59,914 nucleotides of DNA from Desulfoluna sp. Its GTDB lineage: Bacteria > Desulfobacterota > Desulfobacteria > Desulfobacterales > Desulfolunaceae. Each line of letters begins with the position of its first letter. The first letter of the stretch is position 1. The stretch lies in NCBI RefSeq assembly GCF_030145185.1, contig NZ_JAQYWB010000035.1:1-59914 (forward strand), read 5' to 3'. Made by a program: the position numbers and the translations under genes. The notes beneath the pieces were generated by a model. It was not told the DNA's origin. It searched no databases and saw nothing but the letters and a program-made list of their open reading frames with translations. Positions 34,801-44,257 of this stretch are shown here, one piece after another.

Positions 34801-36714
34801 TTAGAACCTCATTTCATACCCTACTTTGTAGGTACGACCCAGGTCGTAATATTCGTATTGCTTTGTCTTGCCGACGGTGTTGTCACCCCAGGTCACCACG
34901 GTTTCGTCGAACAGGTTGTCCACACCGAAGGTAAGGTACCCCTTCCAGCATGCCAGCTTTCCTGCAAAATGCACCGGGTTGTAGCTGGGCAGGTTTCTCT
35001 CCCGCTCCCGTAAGATATCGACATTCAGGTTCAGCACCAAAGGCTCGGTGATATAGGACGCTCCCACAGAGGTCTGGAACTCGGGCGCGGCCTGGTACTC
35101 TTCGCCGTCGGTGTCTTCAGCCGTTGTATCGGCCAGGTAACCAGCCACGTCCAATGAGACGGCATCCAGAAACGAAGAATGGTTCACAAAGGGATAAAAC
35201 GAGGTCTCCCACTCCACCCCCGTGGACTCGTAGTCGCCAGCGTTAAACTTTGTGGTGTCCTTACCGACGGTCATGGTCTCTATCTTATCCTCGTAGGTCA
35301 TGTAAAACCCGACCAGGCGCACCTTCATATAGTCGTTGTCGTACTTCACGCCGCCTTCATAGGTCCAGCCACTCTCGGGATCGAGGTCCGGGTTGCCCGT
35401 GAGGGCATCGCCTTTGTAATACTGATCATTGAAGGTGGGGGCCTTAAAGGCTTTTCCGGCGTTGGCAAACACGTTCAAACCGGAGGAAACGCGGTAGGTG
35501 AGGCCTGCAGAGGGAAGAAAGATATCGTAGTCCTTGTTGTCGCAATCCCCGTAAATCAACTGCTCCCGGACCCCCAATACCACGGTGAGGGAATCGAAGA
35601 AATCCTTTTTGGCTTGCACAAAAACAGACACATCGTCCCTGTGGTGCCTGCCGTACTTTTCGTCGTAGTCGGCACCCCGGTAGACATAGTCCGCCCCCGA
35701 GGTCAGCTCCACAGACCCCATACTGACCCGGTAATCGCCCTGCACCCCGTAGTTGTAATTCTTGTTGCACTCCTCGGAAAGGCTATCGCTTTTACGCTCC
35801 TCCCGATCCAGCTGGTCCAGGTAGCCGAAGGCCTTGAGCTTGAGGTGCTCCTTTTCAAACCGGAGGTCGGCAAAATGCTTAACGTGCTCCTGGTCCGTCT
35901 CCTTGTCCACCCCCCCCGCATCCTTGTTTTTGGTATACCCGGTGGTGCTGATGCTCCCCATATAATCGAAGTAGAAGCCGTCGGTCAGAGTCGCGTTCAG
36001 GTTCAGGCCACCGCTGTCCACCGCATCCCGTGCGTAGGAGTAACCTTTATTTTTTGTTGAGTTGGGATAGATCGCCTGTGAGATTTTATCCACGGCGTCC
36101 AAATGGGCGTAGGAAACCCCAACGTTCACCCGGGAGCTGCTCACCGCGGCGCTCGCCGTGCGATGTCCGTGGGATCCAGCTTCCACAGACACGGATGCCT
36201 GTGTGGTCTTGACGTTCTTCCTCGTGATGATGTTCACCACGCAGGCCATGGCATCGGCCCCATACACGGTAGAGGCAGCCCCTTTCAGCACCTCCACCCG
36301 CTCGATCTGCTCCAGGGGAATCATGTCCAGGTCGTACCCCTGGCCGGCGGCACCCTGAACCGGACAGCCGTTGACCAGAATCAGGGTGCCCTTGGAAATC
36401 CCCCGGGCCGTAATCTCACTGTTCATGCCACCGAAGGAGACCCCCATAGGCCCGAAGGATTTGTACGAGAACCCCCCTTTTCGTCTCAAGGCCTGGGCCA
36501 GGTTATCCGCCCCTGTCTCTATCAGTTCCTCTGAAGAGTACAGGGTGACAAACCGTGAGCTCTCTTTTTCTCCCGTGGGGAATCGTTCCGCGGTAACAAT
36601 CACCTCATCCAAAGAGGTGTCCAGTGCTGGCCCCGCAGACACAGGCCCTGCAAAACATAAAACAGCGGCAACAAAGCCGAAGCAGGACAAACCTTTCACA
36701 TAACGTTTCAACAT
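34801..36714 (-). CDS. btuB: TonB-dependent outer-membrane receptor, probably for cobalamins (BtuB-like)
   Basis: 637 residues. A signal peptide of about 27 residues ends at SAG. The TonB box is in LDEVIVTAER (about 35-44). The plug domain follows (LAQALRRKGGFS, ITARGISKGTLILVNGCPV, IERVEVLKGAASTVYGADAMACVVNIIT), then the 22-strand barrel, ending in the aromatic residue of VGYEMRF. It would move a large iron or cobalt chelate across the outer membrane using TonB energy. The cobalamin riboswitch and terminator in its leader make vitamin B12 or related corrinoids the likely substrate. No btuCDF or tonB gene is in the window. Confidence 0.88.
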   Translation of the reverse strand: MLKRYVKGLSCFGFVAAVLCFAGPVSAGPALDTSLDEVIVTAERFPTGEKESSRFVTLYSSEELIETGADNLAQALRRKGGFSYKSFGPMGVSFGGMNSEITARGISKGTLILVNGCPVQGAAGQGYDLDMIPLEQIERVEVLKGAASTVYGADAMACVVNIITRKNVKTTQASVSVEAGSHGHRTASAAVSSSRVNVGVSYAHLDAVDKISQAIYPNSTKNKGYSYARDAVDSGGLNLNATLTDGFYFDYMGSISTTGYTKNKDAGGVDKETDQEHVKHFADLRFEKEHLKLKAFGYLDQLDREERKSDSLSEECNKNYNYGVQGDYRVSMGSVELTSGADYVYRGADYDEKYGRHHRDDVSVFVQAKKDFFDSLTVVLGVREQLIYGDCDNKDYDIFLPSAGLTYRVSSGLNVFANAGKAFKAPTFNDQYYKGDALTGNPDLDPESGWTYEGGVKYDNDYMKVRLVGFYMTYEDKIETMTVGKDTTKFNAGDYESTGVEWETSFYPFVNHSSFLDAVSLDVAGYLADTTAEDTDGEEYQAAPEFQTSVGASYITEPLVLNLNVDILRERERNLPSYNPVHFAGKLACWKGYLTFGVDNLFDETVVTWGDNTVGKTKQYEYYDLGRTYKVGYEMRF

Positions 36715-36924
36715 ACGTCTTTCCTCATATCCCTTCTTGATTTACAGAAAATTATATGGGGAAAGCATTGATAACGCATCAAGACGGCCCCCATACAAAT
36801 CCAGGAAAACCAGTCCTTATGAACCGATTCCCAACCTTGGCAGCTTCGATCCTGACCCTGAGAAATCAGCGCACCCTTGGGTGTCTATTGCGTGGGGGTT
36901 TTTTATCCTGACTGCAAAAGCAGG

Positions 36925-36962
36925 AAATAAAAAACCCACACAGATCAAAGCCTGTGTGGGAT
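36925..36962 (-). terminator. Riboswitch-controlled terminator in the btuB-like leader
   Basis: On the minus strand CCCACACAG-GCTTTGAT-CTGTGTGGG is followed by TTTTTTATTT. It lies about 60 bp after the aptamer and 210 bp before the receptor start, so it is the natural expression platform for transcriptional shut-off by cobalamin. Confidence 0.85.
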
Positions 36963-37020
36963 ACCGTTTTTATTCCACAAAAATTATTTCTCACCCTTTC
37001 GCCACGAGTGAAAAATCAAA

Positions 37021-37190
37021 CGCTCATTCAGGTAAGTCTTCTGACTCCCGGATCAACCTACTTGCCGCGCCTTCCCGTTACAAAGCAACAGTGACATATA
37101 GCGGCTTTCGTCCCCGGATACAGCGGCGGGCCCGTTCCTGATTCACACAGGATTCCTCGTTATGCTGCCAGTTAAGCAGCACCTGAATGT
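37021..37190 (-). promoter_or_regulatory. Cobalamin (adenosylcobalamin-class) riboswitch
   Basis: On the minus strand the order is: a P1-side AGGTGCTGC, the box GAGGAATCC-GTGTGAATC, the conserved GAACGGGCCCGCCGCTGTATCC (B12 box, equivalent to GCCACTG-TATCC), GGGAAGGCGCGGCAAG, and the closing GAGTCAGAAGACTTACCTG. These blocks in this order are diagnostic of the cobalamin riboswitch. When the coenzyme is bound, expression of the TonB receptor gene should drop through the terminator at 36925. Confidence 0.92.
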
Positions 37191-38239
37191 TTCATGTACT
37201 GAAGAGCCAGCAAACAAGGCTATCCGGGATATTTCATAAAAAAAACAATCAGAACTAAGAAATCATCCGCAATTACAGTACTTTGCAGTAATATTTTCAA
37301 TCGTTTCAAAAATGCAAAATGTAATCCACGGTATTCTGTTTGATTTTCTCACCCTTCGGGCGAGCCGGGTGCACTCATCTACCGCGTTATCAGAGCTTTG
37401 AGGTAAACCGCTACATCTTCAGCTCTGATGCCTTGCATATGAGCACACCCAACTCGTGAAATATCCGGGCTATCTCTTCAATAAAGATAAATGAGTATAT
37501 TAAGCCAAATGGGATGTCAAAGTAAAAAAGCACTGTCAGGGAAAAAACAAACCTTGGGACAGCCAGAGACGAGTGCTGCACCAGAGTTCGCCCCTTTGTA
37601 GAAAATAGCTGGCAATGTTACCCTTGAAATAACATAGGAATCAAAAAAGTTAGGCCACTACATATTTCCAGTTGACTTGAAATATGAACTGGGATAGTTG
37701 TTCGTAAATTTTATAAAATTCTATATAAAACCAAGAACAGAGAACCGATGTAAACCAAGGATATAACTATCAGCTCTTGTGAAATAAAAAGCAGATCCGA
37801 AGGTATACCCTGCCACCGCGGTTTTTTTTGGATCAAAATCGTTACAAAATCATTCAATCAACAAAAAAACAGTCCTTTGTTACCATTTAAGCACCAAGGC
37901 ATAGACCGAGCAGATGTTTCATGGCTCCCTCACCACCCAACCTTTGCATCCCTGAAGAAATCAGTTTTTTCTATGCCCGTCCTCCAAGTTAAGCACACAA
38001 TGACAAATATTATGCAACAGAAAGACAGCTGCCTACCCGTTAATGGCACAACACCCGCACCTCCCCTTTGTCTAATTTTATGACCTATTAATCTCCGAGT
38101 CCATTCACGCCACGACACCTGGGACCGTTCTGCCCGGCATTGTATTAGTGTGTCCTGCGCCAGGGATGCCGTCATTGAGACAGCCTCTTTATCAAAACAT
38201 CGAATCTAAGAAAACCGTCCACAAGGAGAACCAGACCGG
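37191..38239. other. Gap with repeat C, upstream of the riboswitch and of the chemoreceptor
   Basis: About 1 kb without a supportable gene. GCTATCCGGGATATTTCATAAA at 37208 matches the motif at 23036. A family C repeat occupies 37333-37471. AT-rich sequence at 37600-37800 may hold the promoters of both divergent units. Confidence 0.5.
37333..37471 (+). repeat. Family C repeat, copy 1
   Basis: It starts TTCTGTTTGATTTTCTCACC with CTTCGGGCGAGCCGGGTGCA, runs through GAGGTAAACCGCTACATC-TTCAGCTCTGATGCCTTG and ends CTCGTGAAATATCCGGGCT. The same order, inverted, occurs at 49817-49962, where it is joined to a family A element. Confidence 0.8.
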
Positions 38240-40246
38240 ATGAACCCCCTTAAAAAAATGACCCTTCTATCCAAACTCACCCTCGGATTTTCAATGATAT
38301 TGGGTCTTTTGGCCACAACCTCTCTGCTGGGAGTCGTGAAACTCAACACCTCCTCAAAGGGGTTCATTAGCTACCGTGAAATGGCCCGTGACGCCAACCT
38401 CTCGGGCCGTGTTCAGTCAAAAATGCTGTCAGCGCGTATGAATGTCAAAGAATATCTTATCTCTGGAAGCGATGCCGATATAAAAGAGTTCAAGAAAAAC
38501 TTCAACGAAATGAACTCGTTTATGGGGACCGCGACCCAGGAGATCAACAATCCGAAACGAGCGGCAAAAGTCCAGCAAATAATAACCTCTGTGGGTCTAT
38601 ACCACCAGGCGTTCGATGAGGTGGTGAACCTGACAGGCCAATACAATCACCAGGTAGAGACCGTCATCACCCCCCAGGGGTCCCTGATGGAGTCCCTCCT
38701 TACGGAAGTCCTGGAATCAGCCCAACAAAACAATGACGCAGGCACCACGTATCATGCGGGGATGGCCCTGAAACACCTGTTGCTGGCCAGGGTCTCCCGG
38801 ACCACATTTTTCATCAGCAACACACAGCGCGACGCAGATCTGGTCATGTCAGAGTTCATAATGATGCAAAAAGCGTTGGAGGTCCTGAGCCATAAAAACG
38901 TAAGCACCTCAACCCGCAACACCCTCTCCAAAATCCAAGAAAGTAAGGACACCTACCTGGAGAGCTTCATCCAATCGGTTAACGTCCTGGAAGACCGGAA
39001 TGCAATCATTACCAGCACCCTTGACCGCATCGGTCCCGAGGTGGCCCAACTGATCCACGAAATCAAAATTGATATCAAAGGTGTTCAGGACGAAATCGGA
39101 CCCCGCCTTCAAAGGTCTAACCGCAAGGGGATTTCCCTGATCATCGGAATAAGCCTTGCTGCCCTGCTGATGGGAATCCTGATCATCTTTATCCTCACCC
39201 GCAGTGTCTTGAACCAATTGGGCTGTGATCCCGCACAAATTGCAGAAATAGCCCGCAGCATTGCGGCTGGGGATTTTCTGCTGAGGTTCAAGCACGACAA
39301 ACACGATAAAATCCGTGGCGTTTATAAAGACATGGAGACGATGACGTTCAAGCTCAAGGAGACCTTTACCAACATCAACTCAGGTGTTGAGACCCTCACC
39401 TCCTCGACCGCTGAGTTAGGAGTTGTTTCAGGCGAAATGGTGTCTGGATCGGCAGAGACCTCAAACAAATCAAACATGGTTGCCACAGCTGCTGAAGAGA
39501 TGAGTGCCAATATAAACTCCGTCTCGGCGGCAACAGAGCAGGCGTCCACCAATATCGACATGGTCGCCGCCGCGCTCGAAGAGATGACCGCCACCATCAA
39601 CGAAATCGGGATTAACACCGCAACAGCCCGAGAAATAAACGATGACGCGGTCAAGCTATCCGGCCAAGCCTCCACCCATATGGATACCCTTGGGACATCG
39701 GCCATTGAGATCGGCAAGGTGACAGAGGCCATCAAAGACATCTCCGAACAGACCAATCTCCTCGCCTTGAATGCCACCATTGAAGCCGCCCGCGCCGGAG
39801 ATGCGGGGAAGGGATTTGCCGTGGTCGCCAGTGAGATTAAAGTCTTAGCGGTGCAGACCTCAGAGGCGACCCTGGAGATCAAAACCCAAATCGATGGGAT
39901 GCAGGAGGCAACCACCGAGGCCGTCACCGGAATCAAGGGTATCTCCGAGGTCATCACCCAATTAAACGAGCTGGTAACGACCATTGCCTCGGCCATCGAG
40001 GAACAGTCCGTCACAAGCAAAGAGATTGCAGACAATGTCGCCCAGGCATCCATGGGAACCCGGGATATCACCGAAAGCATCGCCCAGGGCGCGGTCGTCG
40101 CCACTGAAATTACGCACGACATCAGCCAGGTCGATCAGGCGGCAGGTGCCATGACAATCAACAGCACCCAGGTCAGTACCAATGTCGAGACATTGAAAAC
40201 CCTGGCAGATCAACTCCGGCACATGGTGGAGCAGGTCAAGTTCTGA
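38240..40246 (+). CDS. Methyl-accepting chemotaxis protein with helical periplasmic sensor
   Basis: 668 residues. TM1 (about 13-33), a long all-helical periplasmic sensor (about 35-295, rich in [17 protein letters not shown]-like helices, resembling the HBM or TarH-type bundle), TM2 (about 298-320, [20 protein letters not shown]), a HAMP domain, and the cytoplasmic signalling rod. The hairpin tip [34 protein letters not shown] (about residues 504-538) is the CheA/CheW contact region. There is no CheR-tethering pentapeptide; the chain ends EQVKF. AAGGAGA precedes the ATG. The ligand is unknown. No che gene is nearby, so it works with a distant chemosensory array. Confidence 0.92.
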   Translation: MNPLKKMTLLSKLTLGFSMILGLLATTSLLGVVKLNTSSKGFISYREMARDANLSGRVQSKMLSARMNVKEYLISGSDADIKEFKKNFNEMNSFMGTATQEINNPKRAAKVQQIITSVGLYHQAFDEVVNLTGQYNHQVETVITPQGSLMESLLTEVLESAQQNNDAGTTYHAGMALKHLLLARVSRTTFFISNTQRDADLVMSEFIMMQKALEVLSHKNVSTSTRNTLSKIQESKDTYLESFIQSVNVLEDRNAIITSTLDRIGPEVAQLIHEIKIDIKGVQDEIGPRLQRSNRKGISLIIGISLAALLMGILIIFILTRSVLNQLGCDPAQIAEIARSIAAGDFLLRFKHDKHDKIRGVYKDMETMTFKLKETFTNINSGVETLTSSTAELGVVSGEMVSGSAETSNKSNMVATAAEEMSANINSVSAATEQASTNIDMVAAALEEMTATINEIGINTATAREINDDAVKLSGQASTHMDTLGTSAIEIGKVTEAIKDISEQTNLLALNATIEAARAGDAGKGFAVVASEIKVLAVQTSEATLEIKTQIDGMQEATTEAVTGIKGISEVITQLNELVTTIASAIEEQSVTSKEIADNVAQASMGTRDITESIAQGAVVATEITHDISQVDQAAGAMTINSTQVSTNVETLKTLADQLRHMVEQVKF

Positions 40247-40684
40247 TAGCGTGAAGCACCTCCGGGGACACCATCTCTACAGGCGGCGTCCCCGGCCGGG
40301 CCACAGGTGCTGTCTGTCTATGCAGCCATTCCCTGAGGTCACGCAGTGAGACTCTATTTTCGTGGGGGTGGGCAGGTGATCCTGCACGCTTGGCACAACA
40401 AAGGTTTCTAAGGCGATTTCACAAAAGCTATATTTTCCAAAGAGTACCGACATGTCTCTTTTCTGCTCAACTAACGCAAGTCCGCCACAAGGCGGAATCC
40501 TAGCTGATCATTCCTGCCACCGCCCTGGTAAAAACCTGAGGAACGCCAATAACACAGGCTATACACGAAGCCCACCATCTTTTTTCGAAACACAATGCCT
40601 TCGAGTAATAGAACTGTATTTTAGCTTCATTGATGATATATAGCCTTTTTTAACTTCACTAAAAATGGCGATATAAGAATCAAC
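40247..40684. other. Gap before the propeller-GGDEF gene
   Basis: 438 bp; no gene, hairpin terminator or known regulatory element was recognised. The GGCGTCCCCGGCCGGG-type stretch near 40285 is GC-rich but not followed by a U-tract. Confidence 0.35.
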
Positions 40685-43600
40685 ATGTTCAAAACAATCA
40701 CATATACCCTGCCCGTCGTTCTCCTGATGGTATTCCACAGCCTATCCTTCGCCGGCGCCTCCAAAACCTTTTTCGAACGCATCAGCCGAAATGAGGGCCT
40801 ACCACAGGTCTCGGTAAACGCCATCCTTCAGGATCCAGAAGGATTTATCTGGGTTGCCACCCAGGAAGGACTGGCCCGTTTTGACGGCTATGAGTTCAAA
40901 ACCTTCAAGCACAGCGCCAAAGACAAGCGTTCCATCGCCGACAACTCCACATGGGCACTGGCCCGTGGCACAAATGGAAATCTCTGGATCGGAACCAATG
41001 GCGGACTCAGCAGGCTCGACACAATAACGGAAAGCTTTACCACGTCTCGGTTTGAACCGGACAACGACACCAGCCTGAGCGATCTCCATGTCCGATGTCT
41101 CTTTATCGACTCTAAAAAAAGACTGTGGGTCGGAACGCGAAATGGGGGGCTCAACAGCTGTGTCCCTGAGGAGGATAACGCCCTGGCCTTCCGGCGATAC
41201 CCAGCAGGAATAGAAAACACCTCTGGCACCTGCGGTTCATCCATCCGGGCAATCTGTGAAGACAGCACGGGTTTACTCTGGGTCGCCACAGACAAAGGGC
41301 TGAGCTGCTTAAACCTGAATGTACCATCCCGCGGTTTCACCCATTATCGCCACACCCCCGGGGTCAGGGACTCCTTAAGCAACGACAGCGTCCTCACCAT
41401 CTATGAGACACAGGACGGCACCCTGTATGTGGGCACGGAAGATGGCCTCAACCGCTTCAACCGCGCCAAAAAATCATTTGAACGCTTCTACCATGATCCC
41501 CAAAACCCCCAGAGCCTCAGCCACAACACAATTGCCACCATCATTCAAGACAATACCGGCCATGTCTGGATCGGAACAAAGGGTGGCGGGCTCAACCACA
41601 TGGACGCCAAAGGATCATTCACCCGCTTTAAACACGCCTCAGACCAGCCCTCAAGTCTGAGCGACAACGATGTCCGATCCCTTCTCATTGACACTCAAGG
41701 CATCCTGTGGATTGGAACCTATGGCAACGGGTTGAACAAACGGGACCTGACCACGCCTTGTTTCTCCTTTTTCCCCCATATCCCCAAGGATGAAACAAGC
41801 CTGAGCAGTCATATCATCCTCTCCATTTTCAAAGACAGCCACCAAACCCTCTGGGTCGGAACCTGGGGCGGTGGCGTCAACCGATTGACCGATGGAAAAA
41901 ACAGAGACGCCGTCTTTGTCAACACCCCAGGTAACTCGACCACGATGGGCTCCAATACCGTCTGGTCGATGCTTGAAGACAAGAACGGCAACCTTTGGTT
42001 CGGGACCTGGGGTGGTGGCCTCTCCATACTGCCCACGGACCAGCGGCAAAACGATCATCCCCGGTTCATCAATTACACGCACGATCCGGAAAAGCCGGAG
42101 AGCCTGAGCAGCGATTCCATCCTTGCCCTGTATCAAACCTCCGAAGGAACCGTCTGGATGGGGACCTGGGGCGGCGGCCTTGTCCGCGTGGACAAAGCAG
42201 ATCAAGACCTGACAAAACTGCACTTCACCACCTGGCAAAACCGCCCCGAAGATCCGGCCTCCCTCAGCGACAACTTCATTAAAGCCATCGGTCAGGACCA
42301 CCTCAGCAACCTCTGGATTGGAACCTGGGGGGGAGGCATCAACGTCCTCACTGCCCCTGACATCGCTACAAAAACAGCCCCCTTCAAACGCCATCAAAAT
42401 CAGTGGAACGACCCCAAGAGCTTAAGCCACAATGATGTTCTCTGTTTTTATGAGGACCCCTCTGAGGCCATGTGGGTGGGAACCTACGGCGGGGGCTTAA
42501 ATCGCTACGACGCCAAAGCCGGAACATTTACTGCGCTCACGGAAGAAGACGGCCTTTCCAACAACGCCGTATACAGCATTCTGCCGGATTCCTCAGGCAG
42601 CCTCTGGCTCAGCACCAATCAGGGAATTAATCAATTCGACCCAGCGGCAAAATCCTTTGCACACTACGACTCCAGAGACGGTCTCCAGGGCGACGAATTC
42701 AATCAGGGTGCCAGCTTTCAAAGCGAAGACGGCCATCTCTACTTCGGTGGCATCATGGGTTTAAGCGTCTTTACACCGGAAGAGATCGTCAATAACCCAT
42801 TTCTTCCCCCCGTTCACCTCACCGCTCTGTCCGTCCTCCATAAAGAGGTCCCGGTTTCAGAGTCCGGCATCTTGACAAGAGCCATCCACACCACCCATTC
42901 GATGACTCTGCCCCATCATCAGGCCACGTTCTCCCTGAAATTTTCTGCCCTGAACTATCGCCAGTCGGAAAAAAATCAATTCGCCTTTACGATGGAAGGC
43001 CTGGACGATCACTGGATTAAAGCAGACTCTCATCAAAGGACCGCACACTTCACCCGGCTGGCCCCCGGCCACTACACATTCCGCGTCAAGGCCTCCAACG
43101 ATGATGGTCTGTGGAATGACACCGGGACATCCTTGGATATCACCATCCTTGCGCCATGGTGGGCCACGGGATGGTTCCGGGCACTGGCCCTCCTGGCAGG
43201 GTTAGCCCTCATGACCGCCCTATATTCGATAAGAATTCAAAGTCTTAAAAAACGGCAACAAGACCTCGAACACCAGATCGAGCTGAGAACTGAAGAGATC
43301 CGCCAGCAAAAAGATAAGATCATCAAAAAGAACGAGGTCCTGCGTCAGAAGAACACACTTTTGAACACTCAGGCGGACCAGCTCAATACCCTTGCACGGC
43401 ATGACCCACTCACCCGTCTCTACAACCGACGCGGATTTCTTGAAAGGGTCGAAGGGGAAAGGACGCGAGCCAAACGGAGCCATGAGCCCTTTGCCATCCT
43501 TTTAGGGGATATCGATTTTTTCAAACAGATCAACGACACCCACGGCCACGATGCAGGGGACCGTCTCCTTATCGCGATCTCAGAAACCCTTCAGGGTTCC

Positions 43601-43900
43601 GTCCGCGAACAAGACACCGTGGCAAGATGGGGCGGCGAAGAATTTATCATTCTGCTCTCTTCAACCGACGCATCGCTCGCTGCAATCATCGGCGAGCGCA
43701 TCAGAAAAAACGTGGCCGAACTCCACGTCCAGACAAAAAAGGCAGAGATCGGAGCAACCCTGACCCTCGGCGTGGCCATCCATGACCCGAAACAGTCCAT
43801 TGATGACTGCATCGCAGCCGCAGACAAGGCTCTTTACAAAGGAAAAGAGACGGGAAGAAATCAGGTCGTGCTTCCACAGAAAATAAAAGTTAAAAAGTAA
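40685..43900 (+). CDS. Two-component-regulator-propeller sensor with diguanylate cyclase output
   Basis: 1071 residues. A signal peptide (about 1-23) is followed by 14 propeller blades with W-x-G-T-x-x-G-G-L-N-R-like ends (WVATQEGLARFDG, WIGTNGGLSRLDT, ... YFGGIMGLSVF), that is two seven-bladed propellers. A Y_Y_Y domain follows (NQFAFTMEGLDDHWIKAD, LAPGHYTFRVKASNDDG), then one membrane helix (about 829-850), a coiled coil and a GGDEF domain (DPLTRLYNRRGF; active site GGEEF at about 982; inhibitory RxxD site REQD just before it). It should sense a periplasmic ligand, perhaps a glycan, and make cyclic di-GMP. The usual histidine kinase output is replaced by GGDEF. Confidence 0.93.
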   Translation: MFKTITYTLPVVLLMVFHSLSFAGASKTFFERISRNEGLPQVSVNAILQDPEGFIWVATQEGLARFDGYEFKTFKHSAKDKRSIADNSTWALARGTNGNLWIGTNGGLSRLDTITESFTTSRFEPDNDTSLSDLHVRCLFIDSKKRLWVGTRNGGLNSCVPEEDNALAFRRYPAGIENTSGTCGSSIRAICEDSTGLLWVATDKGLSCLNLNVPSRGFTHYRHTPGVRDSLSNDSVLTIYETQDGTLYVGTEDGLNRFNRAKKSFERFYHDPQNPQSLSHNTIATIIQDNTGHVWIGTKGGGLNHMDAKGSFTRFKHASDQPSSLSDNDVRSLLIDTQGILWIGTYGNGLNKRDLTTPCFSFFPHIPKDETSLSSHIILSIFKDSHQTLWVGTWGGGVNRLTDGKNRDAVFVNTPGNSTTMGSNTVWSMLEDKNGNLWFGTWGGGLSILPTDQRQNDHPRFINYTHDPEKPESLSSDSILALYQTSEGTVWMGTWGGGLVRVDKADQDLTKLHFTTWQNRPEDPASLSDNFIKAIGQDHLSNLWIGTWGGGINVLTAPDIATKTAPFKRHQNQWNDPKSLSHNDVLCFYEDPSEAMWVGTYGGGLNRYDAKAGTFTALTEEDGLSNNAVYSILPDSSGSLWLSTNQGINQFDPAAKSFAHYDSRDGLQGDEFNQGASFQSEDGHLYFGGIMGLSVFTPEEIVNNPFLPPVHLTALSVLHKEVPVSESGILTRAIHTTHSMTLPHHQATFSLKFSALNYRQSEKNQFAFTMEGLDDHWIKADSHQRTAHFTRLAPGHYTFRVKASNDDGLWNDTGTSLDITILAPWWATGWFRALALLAGLALMTALYSIRIQSLKKRQQDLEHQIELRTEEIRQQKDKIIKKNEVLRQKNTLLNTQADQLNTLARHDPLTRLYNRRGFLERVEGERTRAKRSHEPFAILLGDIDFFKQINDTHGHDAGDRLLIAISETLQGSVREQDTVARWGGEEFIILLSSTDASLAAIIGERIRKNVAELHVQTKKAEIGATLTLGVAIHDPKQSIDDCIAAADKALYKGKETGRNQVVLPQKIKVKK

Positions 43901-44057
43901 GGCAAAAATCAAGATTTAACCTCACTTTCATAAGCATCCGAATGCCACAGAGGGCGAAGTGGTGGTCATAGAGAGTCACGAGGGTCTTTTGAAGCGCCCG
44001 GCCCCTGACGTTTCCTGTGCGGGAGATCCCCGCATAAAGAGGGAAGCTTTCGTTCTT

Positions 44058-44252
44058 TTAGCGCCCGGTCAGCTGAAATGCAGCCCAATAATAGGGATGG
44101 CTGTGACCGTCTGCTTTGACAGTGAGTTGCGCTTTTTTCAGCGCCAGACGTTTATCTGACGTTTTAGCCAGATTTGCATAGAAATGCTGCATCAATTGGC
44201 TGGTGGCCTGATCATCAACCTTCCACAGGCTCGATATAACCTGACTCCCTTT
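44058..44252 (-). pseudogene. C-terminal remnant of a CHAT-domain (caspase-like) protein
   Basis: On the minus strand the frame reads KGSQVISSLWKVDDQATS, QLMQHFYANLAKTSDKRLAL, KKAQLTVKADGHSHPYYWAA, FQLTGR and stops at 44058. The pattern V-x-x-S-L-W-x-V-D-D-x-A-T, L-x-x-A-Q and H-P-Y-Y-W-A-A-F-x-L-x-G is the C-terminus of CHAT domains, caspase-family peptidases used in bacterial defence and signalling. The catalytic His-Cys part is absent and the fragment begins right at the stop of the upstream FN3/FGE gene. The remaining 43901-44057 holds no gene. It is a gene relic. Confidence 0.75.
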
Positions 44253-44257
44253 CCTTT

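Noticed and set aside
36737-37141. 134-codon plus-strand frame upstream of the TonB receptor
   Set aside because: It is antisense to the cobalamin riboswitch and its terminator, has no ribosome binding site, and resembles no protein.
43959-44159. 66-codon plus-strand frame after the GGDEF gene
   Set aside because: It lies largely antisense to the CHAT relic, which explains the sequence better.
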